Assembly: GCA_021738065.1 (NCBI GenBank)
Contig: JAIPCT010000019.1
Coordinates: 1-47,348 of the forward strand
Length of the DNA stretch: 47,348 bases
Reading direction: 5' to 3'
From: Burkholderiaceae bacterium
GTDB taxonomy: Bacteria; Pseudomonadota; Gammaproteobacteria; Burkholderiales; Rhodocyclaceae
A program made the translations under genes and the position numbers. The notes below the pieces were generated by a model. The model searched no databases. It saw only the letters and a program-made list of their open reading frames with translations, and had not been told where the DNA came from. Numbering within the stretch: position 1 is the first letter of the stretch; each line of letters starts with the position of its first letter. Positions 23,991 to 35,256 of the stretch are shown piece by piece.

Positions 23991-26408
23991 TCAATGGGTC
24001 ACGACACCGCTAGCCGCAACTTCACCGGGAGCCGTCGCCACTGCGGGTGTCGGTGGCTTTTCCGGCAGAGACTGGGGCATGCGCTCCAGGGCGAATTCAA
24101 GCACCTTGTCGATCCAGCGCACGGGCTGAATCTCGATCCGGTTCTTGATCGTCTCGGGGATTTCCGCCAGATCCTTGACGTTTTCTTCCGGGATCAGTGC
24201 CAGACGGATGCCACCACGCACCGCGGCCAGCAATTTTTCCTTGAGGCCGCCAATCGGCAGAACTTCGCCGCGCAAAGTGATCTCGCCTGTCATCGCCACA
24301 TCGGCACGCACAGGTATGCCGGTAAGCGATGAAACCAATGCAGTACAGATTGCAATGCCCGCACTCGGGCCGTCCTTGGGCGTTGCGCCTTCGGGAAGGT
24401 GAATATGAATATCATTTTTCTGATAAAAATCGTCCGCAATGCCCAGCGCATGGCTACGCTTGCGCACCACCGACAATGCTGCCTGAATCGACTCCTGCAT
24501 GACCTCGCCCAGTTTGCCGGTGGTCATGGTCTTGCCTTTGCCGGGCAGGGCAACCGTTTCGATGGTCAACAACTCGCCGCCGACTTCCGTCCATGCCAGT
24601 CCGGTGACTTGACCAACCTGATTGTCCTTCTCGGCCATGCCGAAGCTGTAGCGGCGCACGCCGAGAAACTTGTCCAGGTTCTTGGCATTGACGACAATCT
24701 TGTTCTTGCGCTTCCTCATTACCAGGGACTTGACCACTTTGCGGCTGATTTTCGAAATTTCGCGTTCCAGCGCACGTACTCCAGCTTCACGCGAATAGTA
24801 CCGGACGATATCGCGCAAGGCATCTTCGGTGATGGTGAGTTCATCCCGCTTGATGCCGTTGTTCTTCATCTGCTTCGGCACGAGATAGCGCAGGGCGATA
24901 TTGACCTTTTCGTCTTCGGTATATCCCGAGAGGCGAATCACTTCCAGTCGATCGAGCAACGCGGCTGGAATGTTCAGTGTGTTTGCGGTGGCGACGAACA
25001 TGACGTCCGACAAGTCGAAATCGACTTCGATGTAGTGGTCCTGGAACGTATGGTTCTGTTCCGGATCGAGAACCTCAAGCAGCGCCGACGAGGGATCACC
25101 GCGAAAATCCTGGCCCATCTTGTCGACTTCATCCAGCAGGAAGAGCGGATTTTTGACGCCGACCTTGGTCATGTTCTGCAGAATCTTGCCCGGCATCGAG
25201 CCGATATAGGTGCGTCGGTGGCCTCGAATCTCGGCCTCATCGCGCACGCCGCCCAGGGCCATGCGGATGAATTTGCGGTTCGTTGATTTGGCGATCGACT
25301 GGCCCAGGGAGGTCTTGCCCACGCCAGGGGGGCCCACTAGGCACAGGATGGGAGCTTTGACCTTGTCCACCCGTTGCTGGACCGCAAGGTATTCGACGAT
25401 GCGCTCCTTGACCTTTTCCAGTCCATAGTGATCGCGGTCGAGTACTTTTTCGGCCGCCGAAAGATCCTTGCTGATGCGCGACTTCTTCTTCCAGGGCAGG
25501 CCCAGCAGGGTTTCGATGTAATTTCGCACCACCGTGGCCTCGGCCGACATGGGTGACATCAGCTTGAGTTTCTTTACCTCGGCATTGATCTTGACCAAGG
25601 CTTCCTTGCTCATGCCGGCGGCCTTGATCTTCTTCTCCATCTCGTCGATGTCGGCGCCCTCTTCGCCCTCGCCGAGTTCCTTCTGGATTGCCTTGACCTG
25701 TTCGTTGAGATAGTACTCGCGCTGACTTTTTTCCATCTGGCGTTTGACGCGGCCGCGAATGCGCTTTTCTACCTGGAGGATATCGAGTTCGGCCTCGAGT
25801 TGACCCAGCAGTTTTTCCAGGCGCTCCGAGACGCTGAAAACTTCCAGGACTTCTTGTTTTTGTTCCAGCTTCAAGGGCAGATGGGCGGCGATGGTATCCG
25901 CCAGGCGACCCGCTTCCTCGATACCTGCCAGCGAGGTCAATACCTCCGGCGGAATTTTCTTGTTGAGTTTCACGTATTGATCGAACTGCGCCAGCACCGT
26001 TCTGCGCATGGCCTCCAATTCATTGTCCGCACGATCTTCGACCGGAATCAGGCTGATATCGGCGACGAACATGGACTTCTGATCTTCAATGCGCAACACG
26101 CGGGCCCGCTGCACTCCCTCGACCAGCACCTTAACAGTGCCATCGGGTAGCTTGAGCATCTGCAGGATATTGGCCAGGCAGCCGATTTCATACATATCCT
26201 CCGGCACCGGCTCATCCTTGGCGGCGGATTTCTGTGCCACCAGCAGAATGTTCTTGCCCGCCTCCATCGCGGTCTCCAGCGCCTTGATCGACTTGGGACG
26301 ACCGACGAAGAGGGGAATCACCATATGCGGAAATACCACCACATCGCGCAACGGCAATAGCGGCAGGGTTTGAGTCTCAAGCGGGGTATCGGGTAGGCCA
26401 GACATCAT
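23991..26408 (-). CDS. lon: ATP-dependent protease La
   Basis: This 805-residue cytosolic protease degrades damaged and short-lived regulatory proteins. It has an N-terminal substrate domain ([20 protein letters not shown]), a coiled-coil region (about 190-270), an AAA+ module with Walker [11 protein letters not shown] and a C-terminal protease domain. The catalytic Ser682 ([11 protein letters not shown]) and Lys725 (second Lys of GGLKEK) are spaced as in E. coli Lon. There are two consecutive ATG codons; the ribosome site AAGGA fits the first. It sits 76 bp after clpX, in the conserved tig-clpP-clpX-lon order. Confidence 0.98.
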   Translation of the reverse strand: MMSGLPDTPLETQTLPLLPLRDVVVFPHMVIPLFVGRPKSIKALETAMEAGKNILLVAQKSAAKDEPVPEDMYEIGCLANILQMLKLPDGTVKVLVEGVQRARVLRIEDQKSMFVADISLIPVEDRADNELEAMRRTVLAQFDQYVKLNKKIPPEVLTSLAGIEEAGRLADTIAAHLPLKLEQKQEVLEVFSVSERLEKLLGQLEAELDILQVEKRIRGRVKRQMEKSQREYYLNEQVKAIQKELGEGEEGADIDEMEKKIKAAGMSKEALVKINAEVKKLKLMSPMSAEATVVRNYIETLLGLPWKKKSRISKDLSAAEKVLDRDHYGLEKVKERIVEYLAVQQRVDKVKAPILCLVGPPGVGKTSLGQSIAKSTNRKFIRMALGGVRDEAEIRGHRRTYIGSMPGKILQNMTKVGVKNPLFLLDEVDKMGQDFRGDPSSALLEVLDPEQNHTFQDHYIEVDFDLSDVMFVATANTLNIPAALLDRLEVIRLSGYTEDEKVNIALRYLVPKQMKNNGIKRDELTITEDALRDIVRYYSREAGVRALEREISKISRKVVKSLVMRKRKNKIVVNAKNLDKFLGVRRYSFGMAEKDNQVGQVTGLAWTEVGGELLTIETVALPGKGKTMTTGKLGEVMQESIQAALSVVRKRSHALGIADDFYQKNDIHIHLPEGATPKDGPSAGIAICTALVSSLTGIPVRADVAMTGEITLRGEVLPIGGLKEKLLAAVRGGIRLALIPEENVKDLAEIPETIKNRIEIQPVRWIDKVLEFALERMPQSLPEKPPTPAVATAPGEVAASGVVTH

Positions 26409-26484
26409 CGTGTCCTTCGGTTATGAGTCACGCCCTGCACATTGGGGCGAATGACCGGTATTCAAGGCGAGTGCTGCCGCAAGA

Positions 26485-27753
<1,269 letters not shown>

Positions 27754-27777
27754 GCTGGCCTCCGTCAGTGCGAAAGA

Positions 27778-28437
27778 TCAAGCTGCGGCCGTATCCGAAC
27801 GACTGGTCAGCACCTTGTCGATCAGGCCATACTCCACTGCCGCTTCGGCCGAAAGGAAGTTGTCGCGATCCGTGTCGCGCTCAATGCGTTCAATTGACTG
27901 GCCGGTATGCTGCGCCAGCATGTTGTTGAGTTTCTGCTTGAGAAACAGAATTTCCTTGGCATGGATCTCGATGTCCGAGGCCTGGCCCTGAAAGCCGCCC
28001 ATCGGCTGATGGATCATCACCCGCGAATTCGGCAGGCAGAAACGCTTGCCCTTCTCCCCGGCCGCCAGCAGGAACGCTCCCATGCTCGCCGCCTGGCCAA
28101 TACACAAGGTGGAGACATTCGGCTTGATGAATTGCATGGTGTCGTAGATGGCCATCCCGGCAGTCACGGAACCGCCCGGTGAATTGATGTAGAAAAAGAT
28201 GTCCTTGTCCGGGTTTTCCGACTCAAGAAACAGCAACTGCGCGACCACCAGATTGGCTGTCCCGTCATTGACCGGCCCGACCATGAATATCACCCGCTCG
28301 CGCAACAGGCGCGAATAGATGTCGTAAGCCCGCTCGCCACGTCCGCTGGTCTCGATGACCATCGGAACAAGACCCAGACCTTGCGTGTCAGCCGCGGGAG
28401 AATCGAAGGCGCCGCCGTTTTGTCGCGAACCGTACAT
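27778..28437 (-). CDS. clpP: ATP-dependent Clp protease proteolytic subunit
   Basis: This serine protease subunit of about 219 residues has the triad Ser118 (GQAASMG), His143 (MIHQPMGG) and Asp192 (DTDRDNF), counted from the chosen start. ATG 28437 is preferred because GGAG lies six bases upstream. ATG 28443 is too close to that site. A GTG at 28458, overlapping the tig stop as GTGA, is also in frame and cannot be excluded. It forms the tetradecameric chamber that works with ClpX encoded next. Confidence 0.97.
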   Translation of the reverse strand: MYGSRQNGGAFDSPAADTQGLGLVPMVIETSGRGERAYDIYSRLLRERVIFMVGPVNDGTANLVVAQLLFLESENPDKDIFFYINSPGGSVTAGMAIYDTMQFIKPNVSTLCIGQAASMGAFLLAAGEKGKRFCLPNSRVMIHQPMGGFQGQASDIEIHAKEILFLKQKLNNMLAQHTGQSIERIERDTDRDNFLSAEAAVEYGLIDKVLTSRSDTAAA

Positions 28438-28454
28438 GGACATCTCCGGAAAGA

Positions 28455-29804
28455 TCACGCTGCATTTCCCATCAGTTCATCAAAGGCGATGGGGGCTTCG
28501 TTGACTTTGGCATTGGCGAGAACCCAATCCACCACATTATTCTCCAGCGCCAAGGCTTCTGCCTCGGCCAGACGCTGTGGTTGAGAATAGTACCAGCGCA
28601 CCACTTCCTTGGGGTCTTCGAAGGTTTCGGCAAACTCGTCCACGATCGCGCGCACCTGTTCGGGTTTGACATGCAGATCCTTGGCCTTGACCAACTCGGC
28701 CAGCAGCAGCCCGAGCTTGACGCGCCGCATCGCCTGATCGGTGAACCAGGACGGTTCAACCGGAATGTTCTTCATCGCCATGCCGCGCGACTCCATGTCG
28801 CGGCGCGCCGCTTCGGCCATCTGCTGGGATTCCATTTCGACCAGTGCCTTGGGCACGTCCAGCGGATTGACCTTGAGCAAGGCCTCCATGACCTGCTCCT
28901 TGACCTTGCCTTGCAGGCGCTTCTTGACCTCGCGCTCCAGATTCGAACGAACTTCCAGCAGCATCTTGGCGACATCGCCATCCGCGACACCCAGCTGCTT
29001 GGCAAACTCGGCGTCGATTTCCGGTATCTGGGGCGCTTCGACCTTCTTCACGGTCATATCGAACTGAACCGTCGCACCCGCCAGTTCGGCGGCCTGATAG
29101 TCGGCCGGAAAAGTGACATCAAAAGACTTTGTGTCGCCCGCCTTGACGCCTTCGAGCTGGACTTCAAAATCCGGCAGCATCATGCCGCCGCCCACCGTCA
29201 CCGCATAGTCTTCGGCCTTGCCGCCCTGAAACTCCTCGCCATCCTTGCGACCGACGAAATCGATCACCAGGCGATCTTCCTTGATCGCGGCACGGTCGGT
29301 CTCGGCATAGGTTGTACGCTGTTTACGCAGCACGTCGAGCGTCTTGTTGACTTCAACATCGGTCAGGCTCAGGGTCGGCTTGGCGATCGACTCGCTGGAA
29401 ATATCCGCTGGCGTGATTTCCGGGTAGACCTCGAAAATCGCCGTAAAACCGAGTTGCCCGGGACTGGCGTCGGCCTTGGGTTCGACGCGTGGGTAACCGG
29501 CGACGCGCAGGTTTTGTTCCCGTACTTTCTCGCCATAGGCTTTCTCGACCGCTTCGCCGATCGCTTCCGAGCGCGCTTGCGAGCCGTACTGCTGAGCGAC
29601 CATTTTCATCGGCACCTTGCCGGGACGGAAGCCCGGCACTTTTACCTTGCGCGACATGACCTTGAGGCGCTGCTCGACATCCTTTTCGATTTCGGCCAGA
29701 GCCACTGTCATCTCAATGCGCCGTTCCAGGGGGCTGCTCGCCTCAACTACAGCGTCCGTCGTTGCCTTGTCCGTCATGTCTTTATCCGTCATTGAAGAAT
29801 TCAT
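28455..29804 (-). CDS. tig: Trigger factor
   Basis: This 449-residue ribosome-bound chaperone and prolyl isomerase has the ribosome-binding signature GFRPGKVP near residue 60. An FKBP-like domain (about 170-260, [19 protein letters not shown]) and helical C-terminal arms follow. It has an N-terminal extension of about 17 residues compared with the usual start, with the repeat MTDKDMTDK. The first ATG is kept because GGA stands eight bases upstream and the internal ATGs have none. It is the first protein gene of the quality-control cluster, 46 bp after tRNA-Leu. Confidence 0.97.
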   Translation of the reverse strand: MNSSMTDKDMTDKATTDAVVEASSPLERRIEMTVALAEIEKDVEQRLKVMSRKVKVPGFRPGKVPMKMVAQQYGSQARSEAIGEAVEKAYGEKVREQNLRVAGYPRVEPKADASPGQLGFTAIFEVYPEITPADISSESIAKPTLSLTDVEVNKTLDVLRKQRTTYAETDRAAIKEDRLVIDFVGRKDGEEFQGGKAEDYAVTVGGGMMLPDFEVQLEGVKAGDTKSFDVTFPADYQAAELAGATVQFDMTVKKVEAPQIPEIDAEFAKQLGVADGDVAKMLLEVRSNLEREVKKRLQGKVKEQVMEALLKVNPLDVPKALVEMESQQMAEAARRDMESRGMAMKNIPVEPSWFTDQAMRRVKLGLLLAELVKAKDLHVKPEQVRAIVDEFAETFEDPKEVVRWYYSQPQRLAEAEALALENNVVDWVLANAKVNEAPIAFDELMGNAA

Positions 29805-29850
29805 TTATTGATCCGCACCTGTTTCAAATTCGGGGCCTGCGCCCGAATGC

Positions 29851-29935
29851 TGGTGCCCAGAAAGGGACTCGAACCCCCACGCCTCGCGGCGCCAGAACCT
29901 AAATCTGGTGCGTCTACCAATTCCGCCACCTGGGC
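29851..29935 (-). tRNA. tRNA-Leu (anticodon TAG)
   Basis: This is an 85-base class II tRNA with encoded CCA. It starts GCCCAGGTGGCGGAATTGG, has anticodon loop TTTAGGT (TAG) on a CCAGA/TCTGG stem, a long variable arm (CGCCGCGAGGCG) and T arm GGTTCGA. It precedes tig, the usual arrangement in Betaproteobacteria. Confidence 0.97.
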
Positions 29936-30154
29936 TCCTGACGCTGTCGACCAGCGAAACAAGCCTGATCGACACGACGAGGATGGCGAATTTTACCCGC
30001 TTTCAGGCTTTGTTTCCGTCCCGAACTGCCTAGCGCGGGCGTCGCCGCAGGGCTAACTCCGCTCCGATTCACGGCCAGCCAAAACAGCCGATCGGCGTCC
30101 CAGGCGCCGCCGACGGCGCGTTCGGGATACGCCTGTATATACTTCTTCCGCATC

Positions 30155-30991
30155 ATGGCCGTCGATCACTACGAAAACTTTCCCGTCGCGTCGATCCTCC
30201 TCCCCGCCGCTCTGCGCGAGCCGGTGGCGGCCATCTATGCCTTTGCCCGCAGCGCCGACGATTTCGCCGACGAAGGAGATTTATCGCCCGATCACCGCAT
30301 TGCGCTGCTCGCCGGCTATCAGGCGGAACTCGATCTGATACAGCGCGGCGAGCCCAGCCGCCACCCGATATTTCTCCGTCTGCGCCCGGTGATCGAGCGC
30401 TACGGCCTGCCGTTGCCGCTGTTTCGCGACCTGCTCGACGCCTTCGTCCAGGATGTGAGCAAGGATCGCTACCGCGACTTCACCGAACTGATGGATTACT
30501 GCCGTCGCTCCGCCGACCCGGTGGGGCGCCTGATGCTGCATCTGTTCGGCCAGGCCAGCGCAGTAAACCTGACCCGCTCCGACGCCATCTGCTCGGCGCT
30601 GCAACTGATCAACCACTGGCAGGATGTCGGCATTGACGCGCAAAAGGGAGCCGGAGGCCGGATCTACCTGCCGCAGGACGACATGAAGCGCTTTGGCATC
30701 CGCGACGATGACATTTTGCGCCGTGTCGCCAGCGCCGACTTTCGCCGGCTGCTGCGCCATCAAGTCGAGCGCGCGCGCGCCCTGATGCTTTCCGGCGCGC
30801 CGCTGGGCTGGGATCTGCCGGGACGCATGGGCCTCGAAATCCGCGCCATCGTCGCCGGCGGCCTGCGAATTCTGGATAAAATCGAAACCGTTGATTTCGA
30901 TGTCTTCAACCGACGTCCCATCCTGCGACCACTCGACTGGCCGTACATTCTCCGGCGCACCCTGATCCGCCCCCTGGACACCCTCCCTTGA
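30155..30991 (+). CDS. hpnC: Squalene synthase HpnC (presqualene diphosphate to hydroxysqualene)
   Basis: This 278-residue trans-isoprenyl diphosphate synthase-like protein is the second enzyme of the bacterial three-step squalene route. HpnC turns presqualene diphosphate into hydroxysqualene. It has two Asp-rich motifs (SADDFADEGD and NHWQDVGIDAQKG) and RIYLPQDDM. The start is ATG 30155. It heads hpnC-hpnD-hpnE with stop-start overlaps (TTGA) at each joint. A squalene-hopene cyclase gene is not in the window, so use for hopanoids is inferred from the operon type. Confidence 0.95.
   Translation: MAVDHYENFPVASILLPAALREPVAAIYAFARSADDFADEGDLSPDHRIALLAGYQAELDLIQRGEPSRHPIFLRLRPVIERYGLPLPLFRDLLDAFVQDVSKDRYRDFTELMDYCRRSADPVGRLMLHLFGQASAVNLTRSDAICSALQLINHWQDVGIDAQKGAGGRIYLPQDDMKRFGIRDDDILRRVASADFRRLLRHQVERARALMLSGAPLGWDLPGRMGLEIRAIVAGGLRILDKIETVDFDVFNRRPILRPLDWPYILRRTLIRPLDTLP
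30727..30742 (+). repeat. Dispersed 16-bp word, copy 3
   Basis: CGCCAGCGCCGACTTT inside hpnC, encoding Ala-Ser-Ala-Asp-Phe; the 17th base differs (C). Confidence 0.65.
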
Positions 30992-31821
30992 CTCCCGATC
31001 AATATTGCCAGGACCGCGCCGCCAAGAGCGGCTCCAGCTTCTACTACAGCTTTCTGTTTCTGGAACCGCGCCGGCGCCAGGCCATCACCGCGCTGTATGC
31101 CTTCTGCCGCGAAGTCGACGATGCAGTCGACGAATGCCCGGACGCCAATCTGGCGCGTGCCAAACTCGACTGGTGGCGCGGCGAAGTCGGTGCAATGTTT
31201 CAGGGTCGTGCCAGCCATCCGGTGACGCTGGCACTGACGGCCAGCCTGAAGAATTTTCACCTGCCGCAGGAACAATTGCAGGAAATCATCGACGGCATGG
31301 AGATGGACCTCGATCAGCTGCGCTATGCCGATTTCAAATCGCTGCACTTGTATTGCTATCGCGTCGCCAGCGTGGTCGGCCTGCTCACCGCCGAGATATT
31401 CGGCTACAGCGACCGCCAGACGCTCAAATACGCCCACGACCTGGGCCTGGCCTTCCAACTCACCAACATCATTCGCGATGTCGGCGAAGACGCGCGGCGC
31501 GGCCGCATCTATCTGCCGCAAGACGAGTTGGCGCGATTCGGCGTCAGCGATGCCGATTTGCAGCAGGCGCGTTACGGCGACAACTTCAGTCGCCTGATGG
31601 CCTTCCAGGTCGATCGCGCGCAACAGCTCTACCAGCAAGCCTTTGCCCAGTTGCCGGCGGCCGACCGCAAGGCGCAGCGCGCGGGTTTGATCATGGCCGC
31701 CATCTACCGCGCCACGCTCGATGAAATCGTGCGCGACAACTACCGCGTGCTCGATCAGCGCATTTCCCTGCCGCCCTTGCGCAAACTCTGGCTGGCGGGC
31801 AAAACCTGGATGAGCGCTTGA
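30988..31821 (+). CDS. hpnD: Presqualene diphosphate synthase
   Basis: This 277-residue enzyme joins two farnesyl diphosphates to presqualene diphosphate. Motifs are SSFYYSFLFLEPRRRQAI, the first Asp motif EVDDAVDE, the second NIIRDVGEDARRGRIYLP, and the YRATLDEI end. Translation starts at TTG 30988, which overlaps the hpnC stop as TTGA. The overlap and the family alignment support this rare start. Confidence 0.95.
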   Translation: MTPDQYCQDRAAKSGSSFYYSFLFLEPRRRQAITALYAFCREVDDAVDECPDANLARAKLDWWRGEVGAMFQGRASHPVTLALTASLKNFHLPQEQLQEIIDGMEMDLDQLRYADFKSLHLYCYRVASVVGLLTAEIFGYSDRQTLKYAHDLGLAFQLTNIIRDVGEDARRGRIYLPQDELARFGVSDADLQQARYGDNFSRLMAFQVDRAQQLYQQAFAQLPAADRKAQRAGLIMAAIYRATLDEIVRDNYRVLDQRISLPPLRKLWLAGKTWMSA

Positions 31822-33194
31822 TCCCTCCCCTCACTCCCCTTGCCGAACAAGGGGATCACGCTGGCTCAGCCGCTGGCGCGACTGCGGCGGCGTCATTGGC
31901 GTTGCCCCCGGGCCGCCCGGTCGCCGAGAAAATCGCCGTCATCGGCGCCGGTTACGCCGGCATGGCCGCTGCCGTCGAACTCGCCGCCGCCGGACGACAC
32001 GTCGAAGTCTTCGAAGCATCGCGTGTGACGGGCGGTCGCGCCCGTGTCACCCGGATCGATGGCTTCAGCGTCGACAACGGCCAGCACATCCTGGTCGGCG
32101 CGTATAGCGAAACCCTGCGCCTGATGCGCGCTGTCGGCGCCGATCCCGAGCGCCTGCTCAAGCGCACACCGCTGCGCTTCGAATTCCCCGGCGAGTTCGT
32201 CATGAGTGCGCCCAAGCTGCCGGCGCCGCTGCATACCGCTTTTGCCCTGCTGCTCGCCCAGGGCCTCGATTGGCGCGAGAAGTGGGCGGCGATTCGCCTC
32301 ATGCGCGGCCTGCAGGCCAGCGGCTTTCGCATCGCGCCGGATATCACCGTCACCGAATGGCTGGACCGCAACAAAACGCCGTCTCGCCAGCGCCGACTTT
32401 TATGGGAACCGCTCTGCATCGCCGCACTCAACACACCGGCCGCGCGCGCTTCGGCCCAGGTGATGGCCAATGTATTGCGTGACAGCCTTGCCGCCACGCG
32501 CGCGGCCAGCGACATGCTGCTGCCGCAAGTCAATCTCAGCGCGTTGTTTCCCGCGCCCGCGGCCGACTACATCGCAAGCCGTGGCGGCTGCATAAAGCTC
32601 GATCATCGCGTCAAATCGCTGCGCCAGGAAAATGGCGTCTGGCGTATAGACGATGCCGGCCCCTACGCGCAGGTAGTGCTGGCCGTGGCACCCTATCACC
32701 TCGCCGCACTGGTGCCGGCGCTGGCGCCTTTGGTCGAGCACTTCGAGTGGGAGCCGATCGTCACCAGCTATTTCAGCTATCCGCCGCATGTCCAGTTGCC
32801 GCGCCCCATGCTCGGCGTAGACAACGGCCTCGCACAATGGCTGTTCGACCGCGGCCTGCTATGCGGCCAGCGCGGCCTCATCGCGGCGGTGATCAGCGCG
32901 CGCGGCCGTCACCTTGAAGTGCCAACTGCGGAACTCGAACACGGCATCCATCTGGAGATCGCGCGCCTGCTTCCCGACCTGCCGGCACCGCTCAAAGTGC
33001 AGACCATCACCGAAAAACGCGCCACCTTCGCCTGCGTGCCAAATCTGCAACGGCCCGCCAGCGCCACTGTCCTGCCCGACCTCTGGCTGGCCGGCGACTA
33101 CGTTGCCGGCGACTACCCGGCCACCCTGGAAGGGGCAGTGCGAAGCGGTGTCAGCGCCGCGCGCCTGATACTTGCCGGCTCACCAGCGGACTGA
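31818..33194 (+). CDS. hpnE: Hydroxysqualene dehydroxylase
   Basis: This FAD-dependent amine-oxidase-fold enzyme reduces hydroxysqualene to squalene. The dinucleotide motif VIGAGYAGMAAAVELAAAG is at about 41-60, followed by FEASRVTGGRARV. LWEPLCIAALNTP (about 195-207) and the C-terminal FAD block LWLAGDYVAGDYPATLEGA complete the HpnE pattern. The given start is TTG 31818, overlapping the hpnD stop, but the first 37 residues are low-complexity and unlike the family. A later TTG (31896 or 31902) may be the true start. Confidence 0.92.
   Translation: MIPPLTPLAEQGDHAGSAAGATAAASLALPPGRPVAEKIAVIGAGYAGMAAAVELAAAGRHVEVFEASRVTGGRARVTRIDGFSVDNGQHILVGAYSETLRLMRAVGADPERLLKRTPLRFEFPGEFVMSAPKLPAPLHTAFALLLAQGLDWREKWAAIRLMRGLQASGFRIAPDITVTEWLDRNKTPSRQRRLLWEPLCIAALNTPAARASAQVMANVLRDSLAATRAASDMLLPQVNLSALFPAPAADYIASRGGCIKLDHRVKSLRQENGVWRIDDAGPYAQVVLAVAPYHLAALVPALAPLVEHFEWEPIVTSYFSYPPHVQLPRPMLGVDNGLAQWLFDRGLLCGQRGLIAAVISARGRHLEVPTAELEHGIHLEIARLLPDLPAPLKVQTITEKRATFACVPNLQRPASATVLPDLWLAGDYVAGDYPATLEGAVRSGVSAARLILAGSPAD
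32385..32401 (+). repeat. Dispersed 17-bp word, copy 4
   Basis: Exact CGCCAGCGCCGACTTTT inside hpnE, encoding Arg-Gln-Arg-Arg-Leu, just before the LWEPLC motif. Confidence 0.7.
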
Positions 33195-33223
33195 TCAAGC
33201 TTGCCGGCTGCAGTTCGCCGTAC

Positions 33224-33239
33224 CGCCAGCGCCGACTTT
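33224..33239 (+). repeat. Dispersed 16-bp word, copy 5 (intergenic)
   Basis: CGCCAGCGCCGACTTT downstream of hpnE. It may have come with the HpnE-like fragment rather than arisen independently. Confidence 0.65.
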
Positions 33240-33366
33240 GGGTGGCACGCCCCAGATTTGCAGGCGCCCGACAGCCAGCCTCAGGCTGCAACCGCTGCGC
33301 TGTGCATTACCGCGCTCATCACTCAGGCCGTCCACGCTTCAGCCCAAGTGATGACCAACGTGATCG
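33224..33366 (+). pseudogene. Decayed fragment of a second HpnE-like gene
   Basis: 33300-33365 translates LCITALITQAVHASAQVMTNVI, matching HpnE LCIAALNTPAARASAQVMANVL at about 14 of 22 positions. Several nucleotide differences are synonymous (TCG/TCA, CAG/CAA, AAT/AAC, GTA/GTG). The 16-bp word at 33224-33239 occupies roughly the same place as the copy in hpnE, but the interval is expanded. There is no start, FAD motif or C-terminus. It looks like a remnant of a homologous gene rather than a fresh duplication. Confidence 0.6.
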
Positions 33367-33369
33367 GTT

Positions 33370-34530
33370 TTACTGCACTTCATGCCTCGCGCCACGCACG
33401 GCAAACGGCAAGGTGGTACCGGAATCCAGCGTCGCCGCCAAAGCCTGCTTGTTCATTTCCAGATCGAAGCCGTTCTCGACCAGCCACGCCGGGTCGTAGT
33501 AGCTGTGCCGATAGCGTTCGCCGCCGTCACACAAGATAACGACGATGCTGCCGCTCTCATTTCGCGCCTGCATTTCGAGCGCGAGTTCCAGTGCGGCGAC
33601 AAAATTGGTGCCGGTGGAGCCGCCGACGCGCCGGCCAAGGCGCACTTCGAGTTCATGGATTGCCGCAATCGACGCCAGATCGGGCACCTGCAACATGGCG
33701 TCGACCGCGTCGCGCAGGAAAGAGGCTTCAACGCGCGGGCGGCCGATGCCTTCGATGCGCGAGCCACGATTGAGATGCAAATCGGCGTCACCGCTGACGA
33801 AGTAGTCGAAGAACACCGAGTGCTCTGGATCGCAGGCCGCTATCCGCGTGGCATGGCGCTGATAGCGCACGAAACGCCCCAGCGTCGCCGTGGTGCCGCC
33901 GGTGCCCACCCCGCAGACGATCCAGGCCGGTACCGGATGCCGCTCGGCGCGCATCTGGGAAAAAATCGATTCGGCGATATTGTTGTTGCCGCGCCAGTCG
34001 GTCGCCCGCTCGGCATAGGTGAACTGGTCCATGAAGTGGCCGCCTGTTTCGCGCGCAATGCGCCGCGATTCGTCGATCACCCGGGTCGGGCCATCCACCA
34101 GATGGCAGCGACCGCGATGAAACTCGATCTCCGCGATCTTTTCCGGCGAGGTACCGGTCGGCATGACGGCGATGAAAGGCAGGTCGAGCAGATCCGCGAA
34201 ATAGGCTTCCGATACCGCGGTCGAACCGCTCGAGGCTTCGACCACGGTTCCCCCCTGGCGCAACCAGCCGTTGCACAGGGCATATAGAAACAGCGAGCGT
34301 GCCAGACGGTGCTTGAGGCTGCCGGTGGGATGGCTGGTTTCATCCTTGAAATAGAAATCGATCTGCGGGAAGCCGGCCAAGGCCAATGGAATCAGATGCG
34401 TGTCAGCCGAGCGGATGGCGTCGGCGTCGACTTTGCGCACGGCATCGCTGCGCCAGGCTTGATTCGAAGCGCCCGTGTTTTCCGAAGAATCGGCAGCCAA
34501 GGTGTGCAACTCGGGATGCCTCGGTTTCAA
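33370..34530 (-). CDS. PLP-dependent cysteine synthase/desulfhydrase family protein
   Basis: This 386-residue fold-type II PLP enzyme has its PLP lysine at Lys73 in [13 protein letters not shown]. The phosphate-binding and substrate loops are [17 protein letters not shown] and [15 protein letters not shown]. The C-terminal block is [11 protein letters not shown]. It is more like the Cds1 L-cysteine desulfhydrase branch than housekeeping CysK, being longer at both ends and carrying SSGST rather than a SGNTG loop. Function is therefore cysteine breakdown or sulfide release, tentatively. The start is TTG 34530, overlapping the upstream ATPase stop as TTGA; no internal ATG offers a better start. 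Confidence 0.82.
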   Translation of the reverse strand: MKPRHPELHTLAADSSENTGASNQAWRSDAVRKVDADAIRSADTHLIPLALAGFPQIDFYFKDETSHPTGSLKHRLARSLFLYALCNGWLRQGGTVVEASSGSTAVSEAYFADLLDLPFIAVMPTGTSPEKIAEIEFHRGRCHLVDGPTRVIDESRRIARETGGHFMDQFTYAERATDWRGNNNIAESIFSQMRAERHPVPAWIVCGVGTGGTTATLGRFVRYQRHATRIAACDPEHSVFFDYFVSGDADLHLNRGSRIEGIGRPRVEASFLRDAVDAMLQVPDLASIAAIHELEVRLGRRVGGSTGTNFVAALELALEMQARNESGSIVVILCDGGERYRHSYYDPAWLVENGFDLEMNKQALAATLDSGTTLPFAVRGARHEVQ

Positions 34531-35246
34531 TGTTCGAGCAAGCGACCAGCGGCCAGCCGAAGCGTGCGCCCGCAGCGCTGCGCCAGGGCTTCATCGTGGG
34601 TCACCAGTATCAGCGTGGTGCCGGCCTCGGCATTCATGTCGAACATCAGCTTGATGATCTGTGCCCCGGTGTCGGCATCGAGATTGCCGGTGGGCTCGTC
34701 GGCCAGCAACAGTCTGGGTTGCATGGCGAAGGCGCGGGCCAGTGCCACACGCTGCTGCTCGCCGCCGGAAAGATGCTTGGGGTAGTGCGCCAAACGCTCG
34801 GCCAGGCCCACCCGCGCCAGCATCGCCGTCGCCAGCGCGCGCGCATCGCCGCGCCCGGCCAGTTCCAGCGGCAGCATGGTGTTCTCCAGCGCCGTCAAAG
34901 CCGGCAGCAGCTGGAAGGACTGGAAAACGAAGCCGAGCAGCCTGCCGCGCAATTCGGCGCGCGCGTCCTCGTCGAGACCGGCGAGAGGCTCTCCACCAAG
35001 ATGAATCGAGCCGGACGACGGCAGGTCCAGCCCGGCCATCAAACCCAGTAGCGTAGACTTGCCCGAACCGGAAGCGCCGACGATGGCTACGGCTTCGCCC
35101 GCAGTCACCGCAAACGAAATCTCGTGCAGAATCGTGAGCGTGCCGTCACCGCTGGGAACGACCTTGCCCAGCCCGGCAACGTCAATCACAGTATCGTGTG
35201 CGGTATTGTCAGCCACTTCCGGCAGTTGCACATTTCTTGTTTCCAT
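34527..35246 (-). CDS. ABC transporter ATPase, LolD/YbbA type
   Basis: This ATPase of about 239 residues has Walker [12 protein letters not shown]-loop VFQSFQLLP, signature [14 protein letters not shown], Walker [13 protein letters not shown] and switch His VTHD. The EPTGNLD form marks the MacB/LolD/FtsE group, which works with FtsX-type permeases. As in E. coli ybbA-tesA, it is divergent from tesA. No permease partner (YbbP type) is in the window. The open frame runs much further upstream as a shadow of tesA. ATG 35246 is chosen, with ATGs at 35258 and 35264 possible, and none has a clear ribosome site. Confidence 0.88.
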   Translation of the reverse strand: METRNVQLPEVADNTAHDTVIDVAGLGKVVPSGDGTLTILHEISFAVTAGEAVAIVGASGSGKSTLLGLMAGLDLPSSGSIHLGGEPLAGLDEDARAELRGRLLGFVFQSFQLLPALTALENTMLPLELAGRGDARALATAMLARVGLAERLAHYPKHLSGGEQQRVALARAFAMQPRLLLADEPTGNLDADTGAQIIKLMFDMNAEAGTTLILVTHDEALAQRCGRTLRLAAGRLLEH

Positions 35247-35256
35247 CGTCTCGCTC

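Noticed and set aside
28581-29795. 404-residue plus-strand open frame opposite tig
   Set aside because: It is His/Arg/Leu-rich antisense translation of a definite trigger factor gene.
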